In this document: positions 6,904 through 16,440 of the stretch, in pieces
How the letters are laid out: each line of letters opens with the position of its first letter
How positions within the stretch are numbered: the stretch's first letter is position 1
Assembly: GCA_003165595.1 (NCBI GenBank)
Contig: PLWQ01000007.1
Span: forward strand, 1 to 64,000
Reading direction: 5' to 3'
Length of the DNA stretch: 64,000 nucleotides
From: Fibrobacterota bacterium
GTDB taxonomy: Bacteria; Fibrobacterota; Chitinivibrionia; Chitinivibrionales; FEN-1185
The notes under the pieces: generated by a model
What the model saw: only the letters and a program-made list of their open reading frames with translations
What the model was told of the DNA's origin: nothing
Databases searched by the model: none
Made by a program: the position numbers and the translations under genes

Positions 6904-8142
6904 ATGACATATTGGAAATCGGCTGTCCTGGCTGCTGGCGTTGCAATTCTGTTCTTCATTCCTTTTCAACCTGCAGTCGCGTCGGATTTATTGTCCTCCG
7001 TTCCGTCTGTCTCCGACAATTCCCAGGAACAATTCCTGTCCGGGCTCAATACGATCTTCTCCGGAAGAGAGCAAAACCGGATCGGGTGGGGAAAAAGCGC
7101 GGTTCAGATAGCTCTGGTTTTCGGCGCGGGAATGCTGGTGGCCGGCTTGATCCTCCTCATCGTGTACGGCGTGCGATCATACAGAAACAAGGCGGAGCAG
7201 GAGATTCGATCGGAGAATCTTTTCCTGGATACGGCGGCGCGCCTCGGACTCAGCATAGAGGAGCGGGAAGAACTCACCGCGCTTCTGTCGCACCAGAATG
7301 TGCCTGAACCGCACACCATATTCCAGTCGCTTCCCCTGTTCGAGCAGGCTGTTGACGCGGAAGTAAACCGACTGCTGCGCGGCGGGCTGCAGGTGAATGC
7401 CGACGGCCCGGAAGAAAAGCTCATTTCCGACCTCAGGAAGAAACTCGGGTTTGCGCATTTACCGCTGGAACATCCGCTCGTTTCCACGCGGAATATCGCC
7501 CTGGGCCAGGTGGGCTCGATTTTCGGCAGGGAGGGGAACAAGCCGCTGCTCAACAAGGTTTCGGTGGTCGACAACAACAGCTTCTTCTTTACCGTGGAAT
7601 TCGATGCGGAGAAGGAAGATCACTATCGCATCGGACCGGGTACGACCTTGCGATTCGTTTTTGCCAGGCAGAACGACGGATTGTACGGCGTGCAGGTGAA
7701 AGTCGCAAATGCAAACGAATCCGGCGCCATCGATTTCTTTCATACCCTGGAACTGCGCCGCAATCAGCTGCGGCAGTACGTTCGTATCGAAACGAATCTC
7801 CCGCTGCGCTTTCGGCTGCTTTCCACCAAAGACCCGGACAAAAGCGAAATCCAGCGCGGTCTCCTCGTCACGACAAGGATGTCCGATGTCAGCGGCGGGG
7901 GGCTCAGCTTCCTGCACGAGCAGTCCCTGCGGCTGGGCGACCTCATTTCGATATCCTTCGACCTGCCGGGCCAGGGATTCGCCGGGATCACCGGAAAAAT
8001 CGTGCACCTGGCGCTTCGTGAAGGGAAAAACGGCCAGCTTTTCAAGCACCATGTGCAATTTGTGAACATAGAGCAGCGGAAGCGCGAAGGAATCATCAAG
8101 TACGTTTTCGAAAAGGAACGCCAGTTGAGCCAGTGGCGCTAG
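6904..8142 (+). CDS. Membrane-anchored PilZ-domain (c-di-GMP receptor) protein
   Basis: The start chosen (MTYWKS) gives a clean signal peptide ending in AVAS; an earlier in-frame ATG would add 26 unlikely residues. A second hydrophobic segment (ALVFGAGMLVAGLILLIVYGV) is at about residues 68-90, so most of the protein is cytoplasmic. A middle region (about 190-275) has the beta pattern of a YcgR-like N-domain. The PilZ domain follows: RQYVRIE supplies the paired arginines (RxxxR), and DVSGGGLSF matches D-x-S-x-x-G; both are the c-di-GMP-binding motifs. It is divergent from motA and 87 bases before a STAS gene, so a role in motility or surface control is likely. Architecture resembles membrane PilZ proteins rather than soluble YcgR. 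Confidence 0.8.
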   Translation: MTYWKSAVLAAGVAILFFIPFQPAVASDLLSSVPSVSDNSQEQFLSGLNTIFSGREQNRIGWGKSAVQIALVFGAGMLVAGLILLIVYGVRSYRNKAEQEIRSENLFLDTAARLGLSIEEREELTALLSHQNVPEPHTIFQSLPLFEQAVDAEVNRLLRGGLQVNADGPEEKLISDLRKKLGFAHLPLEHPLVSTRNIALGQVGSIFGREGNKPLLNKVSVVDNNSFFFTVEFDAEKEDHYRIGPGTTLRFVFARQNDGLYGVQVKVANANESGAIDFFHTLELRRNQLRQYVRIETNLPLRFRLLSTKDPDKSEIQRGLLVTTRMSDVSGGGLSFLHEQSLRLGDLISISFDLPGQGFAGITGKIVHLALREGKNGQLFKHHVQFVNIEQRKREGIIKYVFEKERQLSQWR

Positions 8143-8229
8143 ATTGTGGACGCACGGCCGGATTTCGGCCGCGAGGTTTTGGCGTTTTGTCACCGAGGAA
8201 ATGTCCTCACAAGTATCGGAAAGCATGCC

Positions 8230-8568
8230 ATGTCTCTTGAAATTAAATTGAAGAAGGTCAAGGATGTCCCGGTGTTGGAGCTCGTGGGCAGGGCGATTGA
8301 CGTCGATGTGGAGAAGTTTTCCAAGAAGCTCCAGTCGGCGCACAAGAAAGGCGCCAGCCGGATCGTGATCGACTTGAGCAGAACCAATTTCGTCGACAGC
8401 CACGGGCTGGGCATCATCGTGTACTACAACACCCTCATGGCAAAGGAAGGCAAAGAGCTCATTGTGCTCAACAGCAATCCCGACGGCCGCAGCTATGTGC
8501 GACGTCTCTTTGAGCTCACCAACCTCGACAAAGTACTCCGCACCATAACTTCGCTGGACGAACTCTGA
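8230..8568 (+). CDS. STAS-domain anti-sigma factor antagonist
   Basis: The 112-residue product is a single STAS domain of the SpoIIAA/RsbV type, which binds an anti-sigma kinase and is switched by phosphorylation of a Ser/Thr. The signature is VIDLSRTNFVDSHGLGIIVY; the Ser in DSHGLG is at the usual phosphorylation site. The ATG at 8230 (MSLEIKLKKVKD) gives the normal family start; a GTG 28 codons earlier would add a non-homologous extension. It is co-directional with the PilZ gene. No partner kinase or phosphatase lies next to it. Confidence 0.85.
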   Translation: MSLEIKLKKVKDVPVLELVGRAIDVDVEKFSKKLQSAHKKGASRIVIDLSRTNFVDSHGLGIIVYYNTLMAKEGKELIVLNSNPDGRSYVRRLFELTNLDKVLRTITSLDEL

Positions 8569-8577
8569 CCGTCGCCG

Positions 8578-9807
8578 CTATGCGCGACGCAGCGCGCCGC
8601 GAATCCGGTCGAGCGCCCGCTCCACATTATCGCGGCGGTTAAAAGCGCTGATGCGAACAAAACCTTCGCCGCATCTGCCGAACCCCGCTCCCGGCGTGCA
8701 TACAACTCCTGCTTTGTCAAGCAACAGGTCGAAGAACTTCCACGAATCCATGCCGGCGTCGAGCCAGATGTACGGTGAATCCTTGCCGCCGACGCAGTCG
8801 TACCCCAGTTCCGACAGCGTCGAAACAATATGTCGCGCGTTGTCCAGGTAAGAATCGTTGATGTTCCGTATCTGCCGCTGGCCTTCCGGAGTGTAAATTG
8901 CCTCGGCCGCGCGCTGGACCATGTAGCAAACGCCGTTGAATTTGGTGGTGTGGCGCCGGTTCCACATCGCGTGGAGCGACTGCGGCCTTCCCGACGAATC
9001 GTAGGCGACGCATGTTTTGGGGACAACGGTGTACGCGCAACGCGTGCCGGTGAACCCGGCGGTTTTCGAATAGCTGCGGAACTCCACTGCCACGTCCCGG
9101 GCGCCGGATATTTCGTAAATGCTTTGCGGAAGGGAATCGTCACGGATAAACGCGACGTAGGCTGCGTCGTAAAGAATAAGGGCCTTGTTGGCGTGCGCCC
9201 AATCCACCCACCTGCCGAGCTGCTGCTTTGTAATGGTCGCCCCCGTGGGATTATTGGGAAAACAGAGATAAATGACATCGACGCGTTCCGAGGGCAGCTC
9301 CGGAACAAAGGAGTTTTTCGCCGTCGAATCGAGATAATAAATTCCCGGGTACCTGCCGTTTTCGAACGCGCCCGTTCGGCCGGCCATCACGTTGCTGTCG
9401 ATGTATACCGGATATACGGGATCGGGAATGGCGATCTTGGCTGCGGCGGAGAACAGCTCCTGAAAGTTGCCGGTGTCGCATTTCGCTCCATCAGAAATAA
9501 AAATCTCGTCGGCCGAAATATCCGCCCCACGCGCGCGGTAGTCCCACTGCGCAACTTTCTCCTTGAGAAAGCCGTACCCCTGTTCGTCGCCGTAGCCGTG
9601 AAACGTTGCGTCGTTGGCCATCTCGTCGGTTGCTTTGTGGAACGCCTCCACGCATACCGCCGGAAGCGCGCGCGTGGCGTCGCCGATCCCCAGCCGGATT
9701 ATGTCTCGGTCCGGATGGGCTGTCCGGAATGATTCCACCCGTTTCGCCACCTCGGAGAACAGATAGGATGATTTAAGCTTGAGATAATTCTCGTTGATGG
9801 TGACCAT
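8578..9807 (-). CDS. dapL: LL-diaminopimelate aminotransferase
   Basis: DapL converts tetrahydrodipicolinate directly to LL-diaminopimelate with glutamate as amino donor, a one-step route to lysine and peptidoglycan that bypasses DapC/D/E. This is a fold-type I PLP enzyme of normal length (409 aa). It opens with the family-typical MVTINENYLKLKSSYLF, followed by IRLGIGDATRALP, the FPNNPTGA loop, and SYSKTAGFTGTRCAY, in which Lys248 should bind PLP. The gene is monocistronic, has its own strong promoter, and is divergent from glgB. Confidence 0.95.
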   Translation of the reverse strand: MVTINENYLKLKSSYLFSEVAKRVESFRTAHPDRDIIRLGIGDATRALPAVCVEAFHKATDEMANDATFHGYGDEQGYGFLKEKVAQWDYRARGADISADEIFISDGAKCDTGNFQELFSAAAKIAIPDPVYPVYIDSNVMAGRTGAFENGRYPGIYYLDSTAKNSFVPELPSERVDVIYLCFPNNPTGATITKQQLGRWVDWAHANKALILYDAAYVAFIRDDSLPQSIYEISGARDVAVEFRSYSKTAGFTGTRCAYTVVPKTCVAYDSSGRPQSLHAMWNRRHTTKFNGVCYMVQRAAEAIYTPEGQRQIRNINDSYLDNARHIVSTLSELGYDCVGGKDSPYIWLDAGMDSWKFFDLLLDKAGVVCTPGAGFGRCGEGFVRISAFNRRDNVERALDRIRGALRRA

Positions 9808-9850
9808 GGTAGTCCTTTGCGCCGAAGGTGTGAACGATACGAAATGTCAT

Positions 9851-9879
9851 ATGATACTTCATGTATCGGGAAATGTCAA
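9851..9879 (-). promoter_or_regulatory. Promoter for dapL
   Basis: On the minus strand a perfect TTGACA (9879-9874) and TATCAT (9856-9851) are 17 bases apart, about 45 bases upstream of the dapL start. This is a standard housekeeping-sigma promoter. Confidence 0.7.
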
Positions 9880-10002
9880 TTTTTGGCGGAGCTTGTTGGG
9901 TTTGGGCGAAACATTTTCTATTTTTTCACTCGCAGGGTTCTTTGCCCAATGATATTATGGAGAAGCGTCGAGCCGTTACGCCACACCATCGAAAGCACTG
10001 GC

Positions 10003-12216
10003 ATGGGAATTCTTACGGAAAAGGAAATCACCGACATCATCCGCAGCGACCTGCGCGACCCGTTCAAGACCCTCGGCATGCACTGGGAAAAGAAAGGAAT
10101 AAGCGTTCGCGCGTTTCTTCCGGAAGCCGCATCCGTAAAGGTGTGCGAGCCGGGAAAAGTGAAAACCTCGTATGCAATGACCCGGGTCCACGCCGACGGA
10201 ATTTTTGAAGTCGCGATTCCCGCCAGAAAGAAATTCTTTGCGTATGAGTTCGCATGCACGCTTCACGGCGGCCTCACGAAGCGTTTCCGGGACCCGTACA
10301 GCTTTCTTCCGGTGATGACCGAACAGTCGCGCTATTTGTTCAACGAGGGTACCCACCAGCGCGTATACGACGACCTCGGATCGCACCTGAAGACCGTAGA
10401 CGGGGTTGACGGCTGCGTGTTTGCCGTGTGGGCGCCCAATGCCAAGCGCGTGTCCCTGGTGGGCGATTTCAACAATTGGGACGGCAGGCGCCATCCAATG
10501 CGACTGCTCGGTTCGTCGGGCGTATGGGAACTGTTTCTCCCGGGCGTTGGCGTGGGAACGATTTACAAGTACGAAATAAAAAAGTGGGACCGCGATCACC
10601 TGGTGCTCAAGACGGACCCCTACGGGTACTATCAGGATCCGCCTCCGAACCATGCGTCCATCGTGTTCGACGTGGATGAGTTCTCGTGGGACGACGACGA
10701 ATGGATACAGCGCCGGTCACGGGGAAACCTTCTCAAGGAGCCGCTGTCCATTTACGAAGTTCACCTCGGTTCGTGGCGAAAGAAGGGACCCCGGCGCGAC
10801 GGCGACTGGCTGAGCTACCGCGAACTTGCCGTCCAACTTGCGCAGTATGTGAAGGAACTCGGGTATACGCACGTTGAACTTCTCCCCGTGCAAGACCATC
10901 CGTACGTGCCGTCGTGGGGATATCAGGTGGGCGGATTCTATGCATCCAATCACCGCTTCGGCACCCCCGAGGATTTCCAATTTTTCGTCAACTATCTGCA
11001 TCAGCAAGGCATCGGCGTCATTATCGACTGGGTTCCGGGCCATTTCCCCAAGGACTCCTACGGCCTTGCGTACTTCGACGGGTCTCATTTGTACGAATAC
11101 GCGGACCCGCGCGAGGGCGAGCACAAAGACTGGGGCACGCTCATCTTCAACTGGGGCAGGAACGAGGTGAGGAATTTCCTGTTTGCAAATGCGCTGTTCT
11201 GGATCGAGAAGTTCCATATCGACGGGCTCCGCGTTGACGCCGTGGCGTCCATGTTGTACCGCAATTACAGCCGCAAAAACGGAGAATGGATTCCAAACAA
11301 ACACGGCGGCGTGGAGAATGAGGAGGCGATCAACTTCCTGCAAACCATGAATCGTCTGGTCCACGAGAAGTTTCCGGGCGCGGTCACCATTGCCGAAGAG
11401 AGCACGGCGTGGCCGCTCGTGTCGCGGCCGACGTACCTGGGCGGCCTCGGTTTTACGTTCAAGTGGAACATGGGCTGGATGCACGACATGCTGAGCTACT
11501 TTTCCAAAGACCCCATCTTCCGCAAATACCATCAGAACCAGATAACCTTTGCCCTATGGTATGCCTTCACCGAGAACTTCGTTCTTGTCGTGTCTCACGA
11601 CGAAGTCGTGCACGGCAAGCACAGCCTTCTCGAAAAAATGCCCGGCGACGTGTGGTGCAAATTCGCCAATGTCAGGGCGTTCTTCGGGTTCATGTTCGGT
11701 CATCCCGGAAAGAAACTCATGTTCCAGGGATGCGAATTCGGAATGCATTGGGAGTGGGATGCCGAACAATCCATCAACTGGCACATTCTGTCGGACGAAG
11801 ACGACTGCTACCATCACAACGGTCTCATGAAGTTCGTTGCAGACCTGAACAAAGTTTACAAAAATGAGCCGGCGCTGTGGGAAATGGACTACGAAAATGC
11901 AGGGTTCCAGTGGATAGACTTCAACGATTCCGACAATTCCATTATTTCCTTTATCAGGCGCGGCAAGGAATGGCACAACATCCTTGTTTTCGTGTGCAAT
12001 TTCTCGCCTGTGGTGCGGCGGCATTACCGGGTTGGAGTTCCCTTCGGCGGAAAGTACCAGGAGTTGATCAACTCCGATGCCTCCGAATACGGCGGCGCGG
12101 GTTACGGCAACAGCGGAGCGGCCACTGCCGACGCCGTTCCCCTTCACAACCAGCCGCTGTCGCTTGACCTCACTCTGCCGCCGCTGTCGGTGGAAATATT
12201 CAAGTGGAAGCGGTGA
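10003..12216 (+). CDS. glgB: 1,4-alpha-glucan branching enzyme
   Basis: GlgB makes the alpha-1,6 branches of glycogen. From the chosen ATG (MGILTEKEITDII) the protein is 737 residues, typical of the long bacterial type with two N-terminal CBM48-like domains. The second of these contains VFAVWAPNAKRVSLVGDFNN. The GH13 barrel follows: VHLGSWR, GLRVDAVASMLY with the Asp nucleophile, AEESTAWP with the Glu acid/base, and VSHDEVVHGK with the third Asp. The C-terminus is the usual beta domain. An in-frame ATG at 9949 and an earlier GTG exist but add non-homologous residues; none has a strong ribosome binding site. No other glycogen gene is adjacent. Confidence 0.95.
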   Translation: MGILTEKEITDIIRSDLRDPFKTLGMHWEKKGISVRAFLPEAASVKVCEPGKVKTSYAMTRVHADGIFEVAIPARKKFFAYEFACTLHGGLTKRFRDPYSFLPVMTEQSRYLFNEGTHQRVYDDLGSHLKTVDGVDGCVFAVWAPNAKRVSLVGDFNNWDGRRHPMRLLGSSGVWELFLPGVGVGTIYKYEIKKWDRDHLVLKTDPYGYYQDPPPNHASIVFDVDEFSWDDDEWIQRRSRGNLLKEPLSIYEVHLGSWRKKGPRRDGDWLSYRELAVQLAQYVKELGYTHVELLPVQDHPYVPSWGYQVGGFYASNHRFGTPEDFQFFVNYLHQQGIGVIIDWVPGHFPKDSYGLAYFDGSHLYEYADPREGEHKDWGTLIFNWGRNEVRNFLFANALFWIEKFHIDGLRVDAVASMLYRNYSRKNGEWIPNKHGGVENEEAINFLQTMNRLVHEKFPGAVTIAEESTAWPLVSRPTYLGGLGFTFKWNMGWMHDMLSYFSKDPIFRKYHQNQITFALWYAFTENFVLVVSHDEVVHGKHSLLEKMPGDVWCKFANVRAFFGFMFGHPGKKLMFQGCEFGMHWEWDAEQSINWHILSDEDDCYHHNGLMKFVADLNKVYKNEPALWEMDYENAGFQWIDFNDSDNSIISFIRRGKEWHNILVFVCNFSPVVRRHYRVGVPFGGKYQELINSDASEYGGAGYGNSGAATADAVPLHNQPLSLDLTLPPLSVEIFKWKR

Positions 12217-12285
12217 CGGGCGGACGCCCGCTATGCGCACCACGTACCATCCGCCGTTGCGCGGAGGCATCACAAGGAGGAACCC

Positions 12286-12480
12286 ATGAAGCGGATTTAC
12301 CGGGATCGCGATCACAAAATGCTGGCGGGCATCTGCGCAGGCGTCGGGGAAATGCTCGATATTGATCCGACCCTTGTTCGCCTTGCGCTTGTGTTCTGTA
12401 CCGTTGTAACCGGCTTTGTTCCGGGGATTGTGGTGTATGTTGCTGGGTGGTTCATCATTCCCGAAAAAACGGACCTCTAG
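12286..12480 (+). CDS. PspC-domain membrane protein
   Basis: The 64-residue product is almost entirely a PspC domain: MKRIYRDRDHKMLAGICAGV starts it, the GEMLDIDPTLVRLALV motif follows, and one membrane segment (VVTGFVPGIVVYVAGWFII) closes it. PspC proteins take part in phage-shock/envelope stress responses, but minimal one-domain versions like this are widespread and mostly uncharacterised. The start has AAGGAGGA upstream. It is 69 bases after glgB. No pspA or pspB is seen in the window. Confidence 0.85.
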   Translation: MKRIYRDRDHKMLAGICAGVGEMLDIDPTLVRLALVFCTVVTGFVPGIVVYVAGWFIIPEKTDL

Positions 12481-12587
12481 CCGGGAGGGTCAAAGAACGC
12501 CAGCCTTCACGGTACCGCGGACATGCGCCGCACCGCACCGACGTCTCCGTGGGTAAGAATCTTACCACCTGATCGCCGTAAAAATTA

Positions 12588-12627
12588 TTGCAGCGGTCCG
12601 GTTCGCGTGGTACAATCGTGGTACAAT
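12588..12627 (+). promoter_or_regulatory. Promoter with duplicated -10 box
   Basis: TTGCAG (12588-12593) and TACAAT (12611-12616) are 17 bases apart. The 11-mer CGTGGTACAAT is then repeated directly (12606-12616 and 12617-12627), giving a second TACAAT. The start of the hybrid kinase gene is 48 bases downstream. Confidence 0.55.
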
Positions 12628-12674
12628 AATATATTTGTTCATCGCACCAGGCTTTGTCTCGCGGAAGGGGCTTT

Positions 12675-14381
12675 ATGAATCTGGAGAACCGGACAAGGGA
12701 ACAGCTCGTGGGTGAACTTGAGGAAATGCGGAGCGAACGGGAGCTTCTGCAGTCGCGCCTCGACCGGATCATCGATATCACCGCCGGAATCATCTATATC
12801 CTTGACCCCGACGGACATTTTGTCTTTGTCAACAATGCCGTCGAGGAAATCCTTCAATACGATCCCAAAGAGCTTCTTGGAAAACATTTTTCCGAAATCA
12901 TGCCGCCGCACGAATACGAGCGGGTGAGCCGACTTTTTGTGCTGCCGAAATTCGTTGGCATAAGTACCGGCGACGATGCCGCGCCGAAGTTGTTCGACGA
13001 ACGGCGGACCGGCAAGCGGAAAACGAGAAACCTCGAAGTGCAGCTCATGACCAAATCGCAGAAGGAAGTTCGGATCATGGCCGGGGACGTTACCGGCATC
13101 ATCGCGGTCGAAGGCGCCTACGACCGCGGGCTCATGGAAAAAAGCAAGGACAAAGCCGCGGCCTTTGTGGGGAGCCAGGGGCTCATTTTCGACATCACGA
13201 GGTACAAACAGGCCGAGAAGGAGCGGTTGGAAATCCAGCGGCGCCTGCTCGAAATGCAGAAGATGGATGCGCTGGGCCGGCTTGCCGAAGGAATTGCCCA
13301 TGATTTCAACAACAAACTTGGCACCATTCTTGGCTGCGCCGAAATGATAAAACAGGGCGATTCATCGGAGATGGACATTTTTGTCAACCCGATTATTTCC
13401 GCAAGCAAGCACGCGGCCGACCTTACCGGCAAACTGCTGCTGTTCGCCCGCAACAGCAACCCGCAGGTGGAAGACGTGAACATCAACGCCCTGGTACTCA
13501 ATGTGGTGCATCTGCTCGAACACACTGTTGACAAAAGAATATCAATCCACCATGCGCTTCACCCGCAAACGCCGGCTGTGCACGGGGACGTGAAGCAGAT
13601 CCAGAGCGCGATTCTCAATATCGCCATGAACGCGTGCGAAGCCCTGCCTGAAGGCGGAAAGCTCCTATTCGATACGTCGGTGTCTGCATGCGACACGGTG
13701 TTCAGGAAAATGCATGCCCGTGCCAAGGACGCGGCAAACTTCGTTTGCATTTCGGTGATCGACACGGGCAAGGGCATGGACAAGGAAACCAAGGCCAGGA
13801 TGTTTGAACCGTTCTTTACCACCAAGACCGACGGATCTTCCATCGGCATGGGGCTCACGAGCGTTTCCAATTGTGTCAAGAATCACGGCGGGTTCGTGGA
13901 GGTGGAGAGTGCGCCGGGCAAGGGAACGCGGGTAGATGCCTACCTGCCGCTCGCGCGTTTCCAACCGGCGGCAGACGCCGGCGCCGTGCCGTCGGGCAAA
14001 TCGATACGGGGGAGCGGCCGCATCCTCGTTGTCGACGACGAACCATCGTTTCTGGGCGTTTCGAAGGCGATCCTCAGGGACCTCGGTTACGGCGTCGTCA
14101 CATGTCCCAACGGGAGGGAGGCGGTCGACTATTACCGTAAGAATCATGGCGATGTCGACCTCGCCATTATAGACCTGATGATGCCGGAGCTTTCCGGGTG
14201 CGACTGCTTCCGGGAACTCAAGAAAATCAATCCTGCGGTGAGAGCCATTATTTCCACCGGGTACGGACGCAACAGCGAGGTGGAAGCCGCGCTCAAGGAA
14301 GGCGTGTGCGACGTCATCCAGAAGCCTTTCGAAAGCGCCCGGCTGTCGCAGATCTTGTCGGGAATCCTGGCGAAGAAATAG
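12675..14381 (+). CDS. PAS-containing hybrid histidine kinase with receiver domain
   Basis: The order is: a short coiled coil (1-35), a PAS domain (about 36-185; ITAGIIYILDPDGHFVFVNN), a HisKA dimer helix with the phospho-His (RLAEGIAHDFNNKLGTILG), an HATPase_c domain (VIDTGKGMDKETKARMFEPF and SIGMGLTSV), and a C-terminal receiver (RILVVDDEPS..., IIDLMMP with the acceptor Asp, then IQKP). There is no membrane segment, so it should be a soluble cytoplasmic sensor. The HDFNN form of the H-box is typical of hybrid kinases with a terminal receiver. The ATG at 12675 gives a natural start; the one seven codons earlier lacks support. No partner regulator is adjacent. Confidence 0.9.
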   Translation: MNLENRTREQLVGELEEMRSERELLQSRLDRIIDITAGIIYILDPDGHFVFVNNAVEEILQYDPKELLGKHFSEIMPPHEYERVSRLFVLPKFVGISTGDDAAPKLFDERRTGKRKTRNLEVQLMTKSQKEVRIMAGDVTGIIAVEGAYDRGLMEKSKDKAAAFVGSQGLIFDITRYKQAEKERLEIQRRLLEMQKMDALGRLAEGIAHDFNNKLGTILGCAEMIKQGDSSEMDIFVNPIISASKHAADLTGKLLLFARNSNPQVEDVNINALVLNVVHLLEHTVDKRISIHHALHPQTPAVHGDVKQIQSAILNIAMNACEALPEGGKLLFDTSVSACDTVFRKMHARAKDAANFVCISVIDTGKGMDKETKARMFEPFFTTKTDGSSIGMGLTSVSNCVKNHGGFVEVESAPGKGTRVDAYLPLARFQPAADAGAVPSGKSIRGSGRILVVDDEPSFLGVSKAILRDLGYGVVTCPNGREAVDYYRKNHGDVDLAIIDLMMPELSGCDCFRELKKINPAVRAIISTGYGRNSEVEAALKEGVCDVIQKPFESARLSQILSGILAKK

Positions 14382-14408
14382 AATCCTCGCTTTTCGCGGC
14401 CGCCGGGT

Positions 14409-14447
14409 TTTGTGCCCGCCGCCCACTTTCTCCCCTGCGGGCGCAAA
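14409..14447 (+). terminator. Hairpin after the hybrid kinase gene
   Basis: TTTGTGCCCGC (14409-14419) pairs with GCGGGCGCAAA (14437-14447) apart from one mismatch. A second small hairpin AAATCA-gct-TGATTT follows. There is no long T run, so termination efficiency is uncertain. Weak promoter-like boxes for proS lie just after (TTGACC near 14458). Confidence 0.4.
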
Positions 14448-14546
14448 TCAGCTTGATTTGACCCGCGCTTCGCTCGTATATTAATCATCTTGTTTTGACC
14501 CTCCCACGCATCTTTGTCACTCTACAGAAATCGGAACTCGCGTCCT

Positions 14547-16274
14547 ATGTATTGGAAAAATGCATTTGTCCACACATTGCGGGAAGTGCCCTCCGAAGCC
14601 GAGACGATCAGCCACAAATTGATGCTGAGAGCCGGCATGATCCAGAAACTGTCGGCCGGCATATACAATTATCTGCCCCTCGGCCTGAGAGTCATAAGGA
14701 AAATTGAGGCCATCATCCGGGATGAGATGGAAAAATGCAACGCCACCGAACTTCTCATGCCCATGGTCATTCCCGCCGAACTGTGGCAGGAAAGCGGCAG
14801 ATGGGACTATTACGGTCCGGAACTGCTGAGGTTGACAGACAGAAAGAACAATCCGTTTCTTCTGGGGCCAACCCACGAAGAGGTGATTGTGGACGTGGTT
14901 CGGAAATCGGTACGGTCGTATCGCGACCTGCCGCTGTGCCTGTTTCAGATCCAGACCAAGTTTCGCGACGAGGTGCGACCGCGCTACGGCCTCATGCGCG
15001 GCCGTGAGTTTATCATGAAGGACGCGTACTCCTTTCACGCCGACCAGGAGTCGCTCGAAGAAATGTATTGGGCGATGTACAAAGCCTACGCCGCGATTTT
15101 CGGCCGGTGTGGGCTGGAGTTCCGTGCGGTCGAGGCGGATTCCGGCACTATCGGCGGCAGTGTGACCCACGAATTCCACGTGCTTGCCGATTCGGGAGAG
15201 GACACAATTGCGTTTTGCGATTCCTGCGATTATGCCGCGAACGTCGAAAAGGCCGCGGCGCGGCAGCCGCTGCCTGCCGCCCTCCCGGCGGATGCCTCGA
15301 TGCCTCAGGAAGTCGCCACCCCGGGAAGAACAAGCATCGAGGATGTCGCATCGTTCCTGGCAGTCAACCCGCGGGACACCGTCAAGATGCTCATTTACGA
15401 GGTTGATTCGGAGTACTACGTTGCGGTCTGCGTGCGTGGAGACCTCGTTGTCAACGAAGTGAAGCTCCGGACCGTGCTCGACGCCAAGGCGGTTACCATT
15501 CCATCCGACGAAATCGTGAGAGACAAATTGAAACTTGCCGTCGGCTCTATGGGCCCAAGAAATTTTCCGGCCGGAACGGTCAGGGAGGTAATTGCGGATC
15601 TCTCGGTCCGGGCCATGGGCAAGAGCGTCTGCGGCGCAAATAGAGACGGGTATCATCTGACCAACGTATATCCGGTCCGCGACCTGACTTTTAAGCGGTT
15701 CGAAGACGTCGCAGTGGTTGTTGAAGGAGACCCTTGTCCCAGGTGCGACGGCGGCAGACTCAAAATGCGTAAGGGGATCGAGGTCGGACAGGTCTTCAAA
15801 CTCGGGGAAAAATATTCGAAGCCGATGTCTCTCACGTTCTTGAATGACCAAGACAGCCCAAGCCTGATGACCATGGGCTGCTACGGCATAGGCGTCGGCC
15901 GCACGGCTGCAGCCGCTGTGGAGCAGCATCACGACGACGATGGCATCATCTGGCCCGCAGCCATTGCGCCGTACTCGGTGGCCCTGCTCTGCCTCGACAC
16001 GGGCAGCGAGGAAGTCTACCGACTTTCAAAAAGCATACACGACGCGCTCGAGAAGAACGGGATTGACGTACTGCTCGACGACAGAACAGAGCGGCCCGGC
16101 GTAAAATTCAAGGATGCGGATCTTATAGGCTGCCCATTCCGGATAACGGTTGGTCTCAGGGGAGTAAAAGAAGGCGTGGTGGAGTTCAAGCGGAGGCACG
16201 AGAAATCTCTTGAAAAGATTTCCAAGGATTCCTGCGCCGAAACAATTTTGAAGATCATTGGCCGGCAATCGTGA
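14547..16274 (+). CDS. proS: Prolyl-tRNA synthetase (bacterial type with editing domain)
   Basis: ProS charges tRNA-Pro. The chosen ATG (MYWKNAFVHTLREVPSEAE) gives 575 residues, normal for the bacterial ProS with an inserted editing domain. Class II motifs are clear: motif 2 is FRDEVRPRYGLMRGREFIMK, and motif 3 is GCYGIGVGRT. The LGPTHEE segment is the proline/ATP site. The editing insertion occupies roughly residues 230-380 (including FLAVNPRDTVKMLIYE). A C-terminal anticodon-binding domain follows (VALLCLD..., LLDDRTERPGVKFKDAD). It is a single-copy housekeeping gene, with no co-transcribed partner evident. Confidence 0.95.
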   Translation: MYWKNAFVHTLREVPSEAETISHKLMLRAGMIQKLSAGIYNYLPLGLRVIRKIEAIIRDEMEKCNATELLMPMVIPAELWQESGRWDYYGPELLRLTDRKNNPFLLGPTHEEVIVDVVRKSVRSYRDLPLCLFQIQTKFRDEVRPRYGLMRGREFIMKDAYSFHADQESLEEMYWAMYKAYAAIFGRCGLEFRAVEADSGTIGGSVTHEFHVLADSGEDTIAFCDSCDYAANVEKAAARQPLPAALPADASMPQEVATPGRTSIEDVASFLAVNPRDTVKMLIYEVDSEYYVAVCVRGDLVVNEVKLRTVLDAKAVTIPSDEIVRDKLKLAVGSMGPRNFPAGTVREVIADLSVRAMGKSVCGANRDGYHLTNVYPVRDLTFKRFEDVAVVVEGDPCPRCDGGRLKMRKGIEVGQVFKLGEKYSKPMSLTFLNDQDSPSLMTMGCYGIGVGRTAAAAVEQHHDDDGIIWPAAIAPYSVALLCLDTGSEEVYRLSKSIHDALEKNGIDVLLDDRTERPGVKFKDADLIGCPFRITVGLRGVKEGVVEFKRRHEKSLEKISKDSCAETILKIIGRQS

Positions 16275-16379
16275 TCCAAAACGAAAAAGAATAATCGCAA
16301 GAAAAAATCCTATTCCCAATAAAGTCAAAATGTTATATTGGTATCTTCATGTCCCGTGTCTTTTTAAACCACAATATGA

Positions 16380-16409
16380 TTGACTTATTGCAAGACGTCC
16401 TGCTATAAT
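16380..16409 (+). promoter_or_regulatory. Promoter for the M23 peptidase gene
   Basis: TTGACT (16380-16385), an 18-base spacer and a perfect TATAAT (16404-16409) lie 32 bases upstream of the start codon. This is a strong housekeeping promoter. Confidence 0.7.
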
Positions 16410-16440
16410 AAGATGAAGTAAGCCAGGACACACAAACAAT

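Noticed and set aside
14517-15932. 471-codon minus-strand frame opposite proS
   Set aside because: proS has all class II synthetase motifs on the plus strand; the opposite frame is a shadow.
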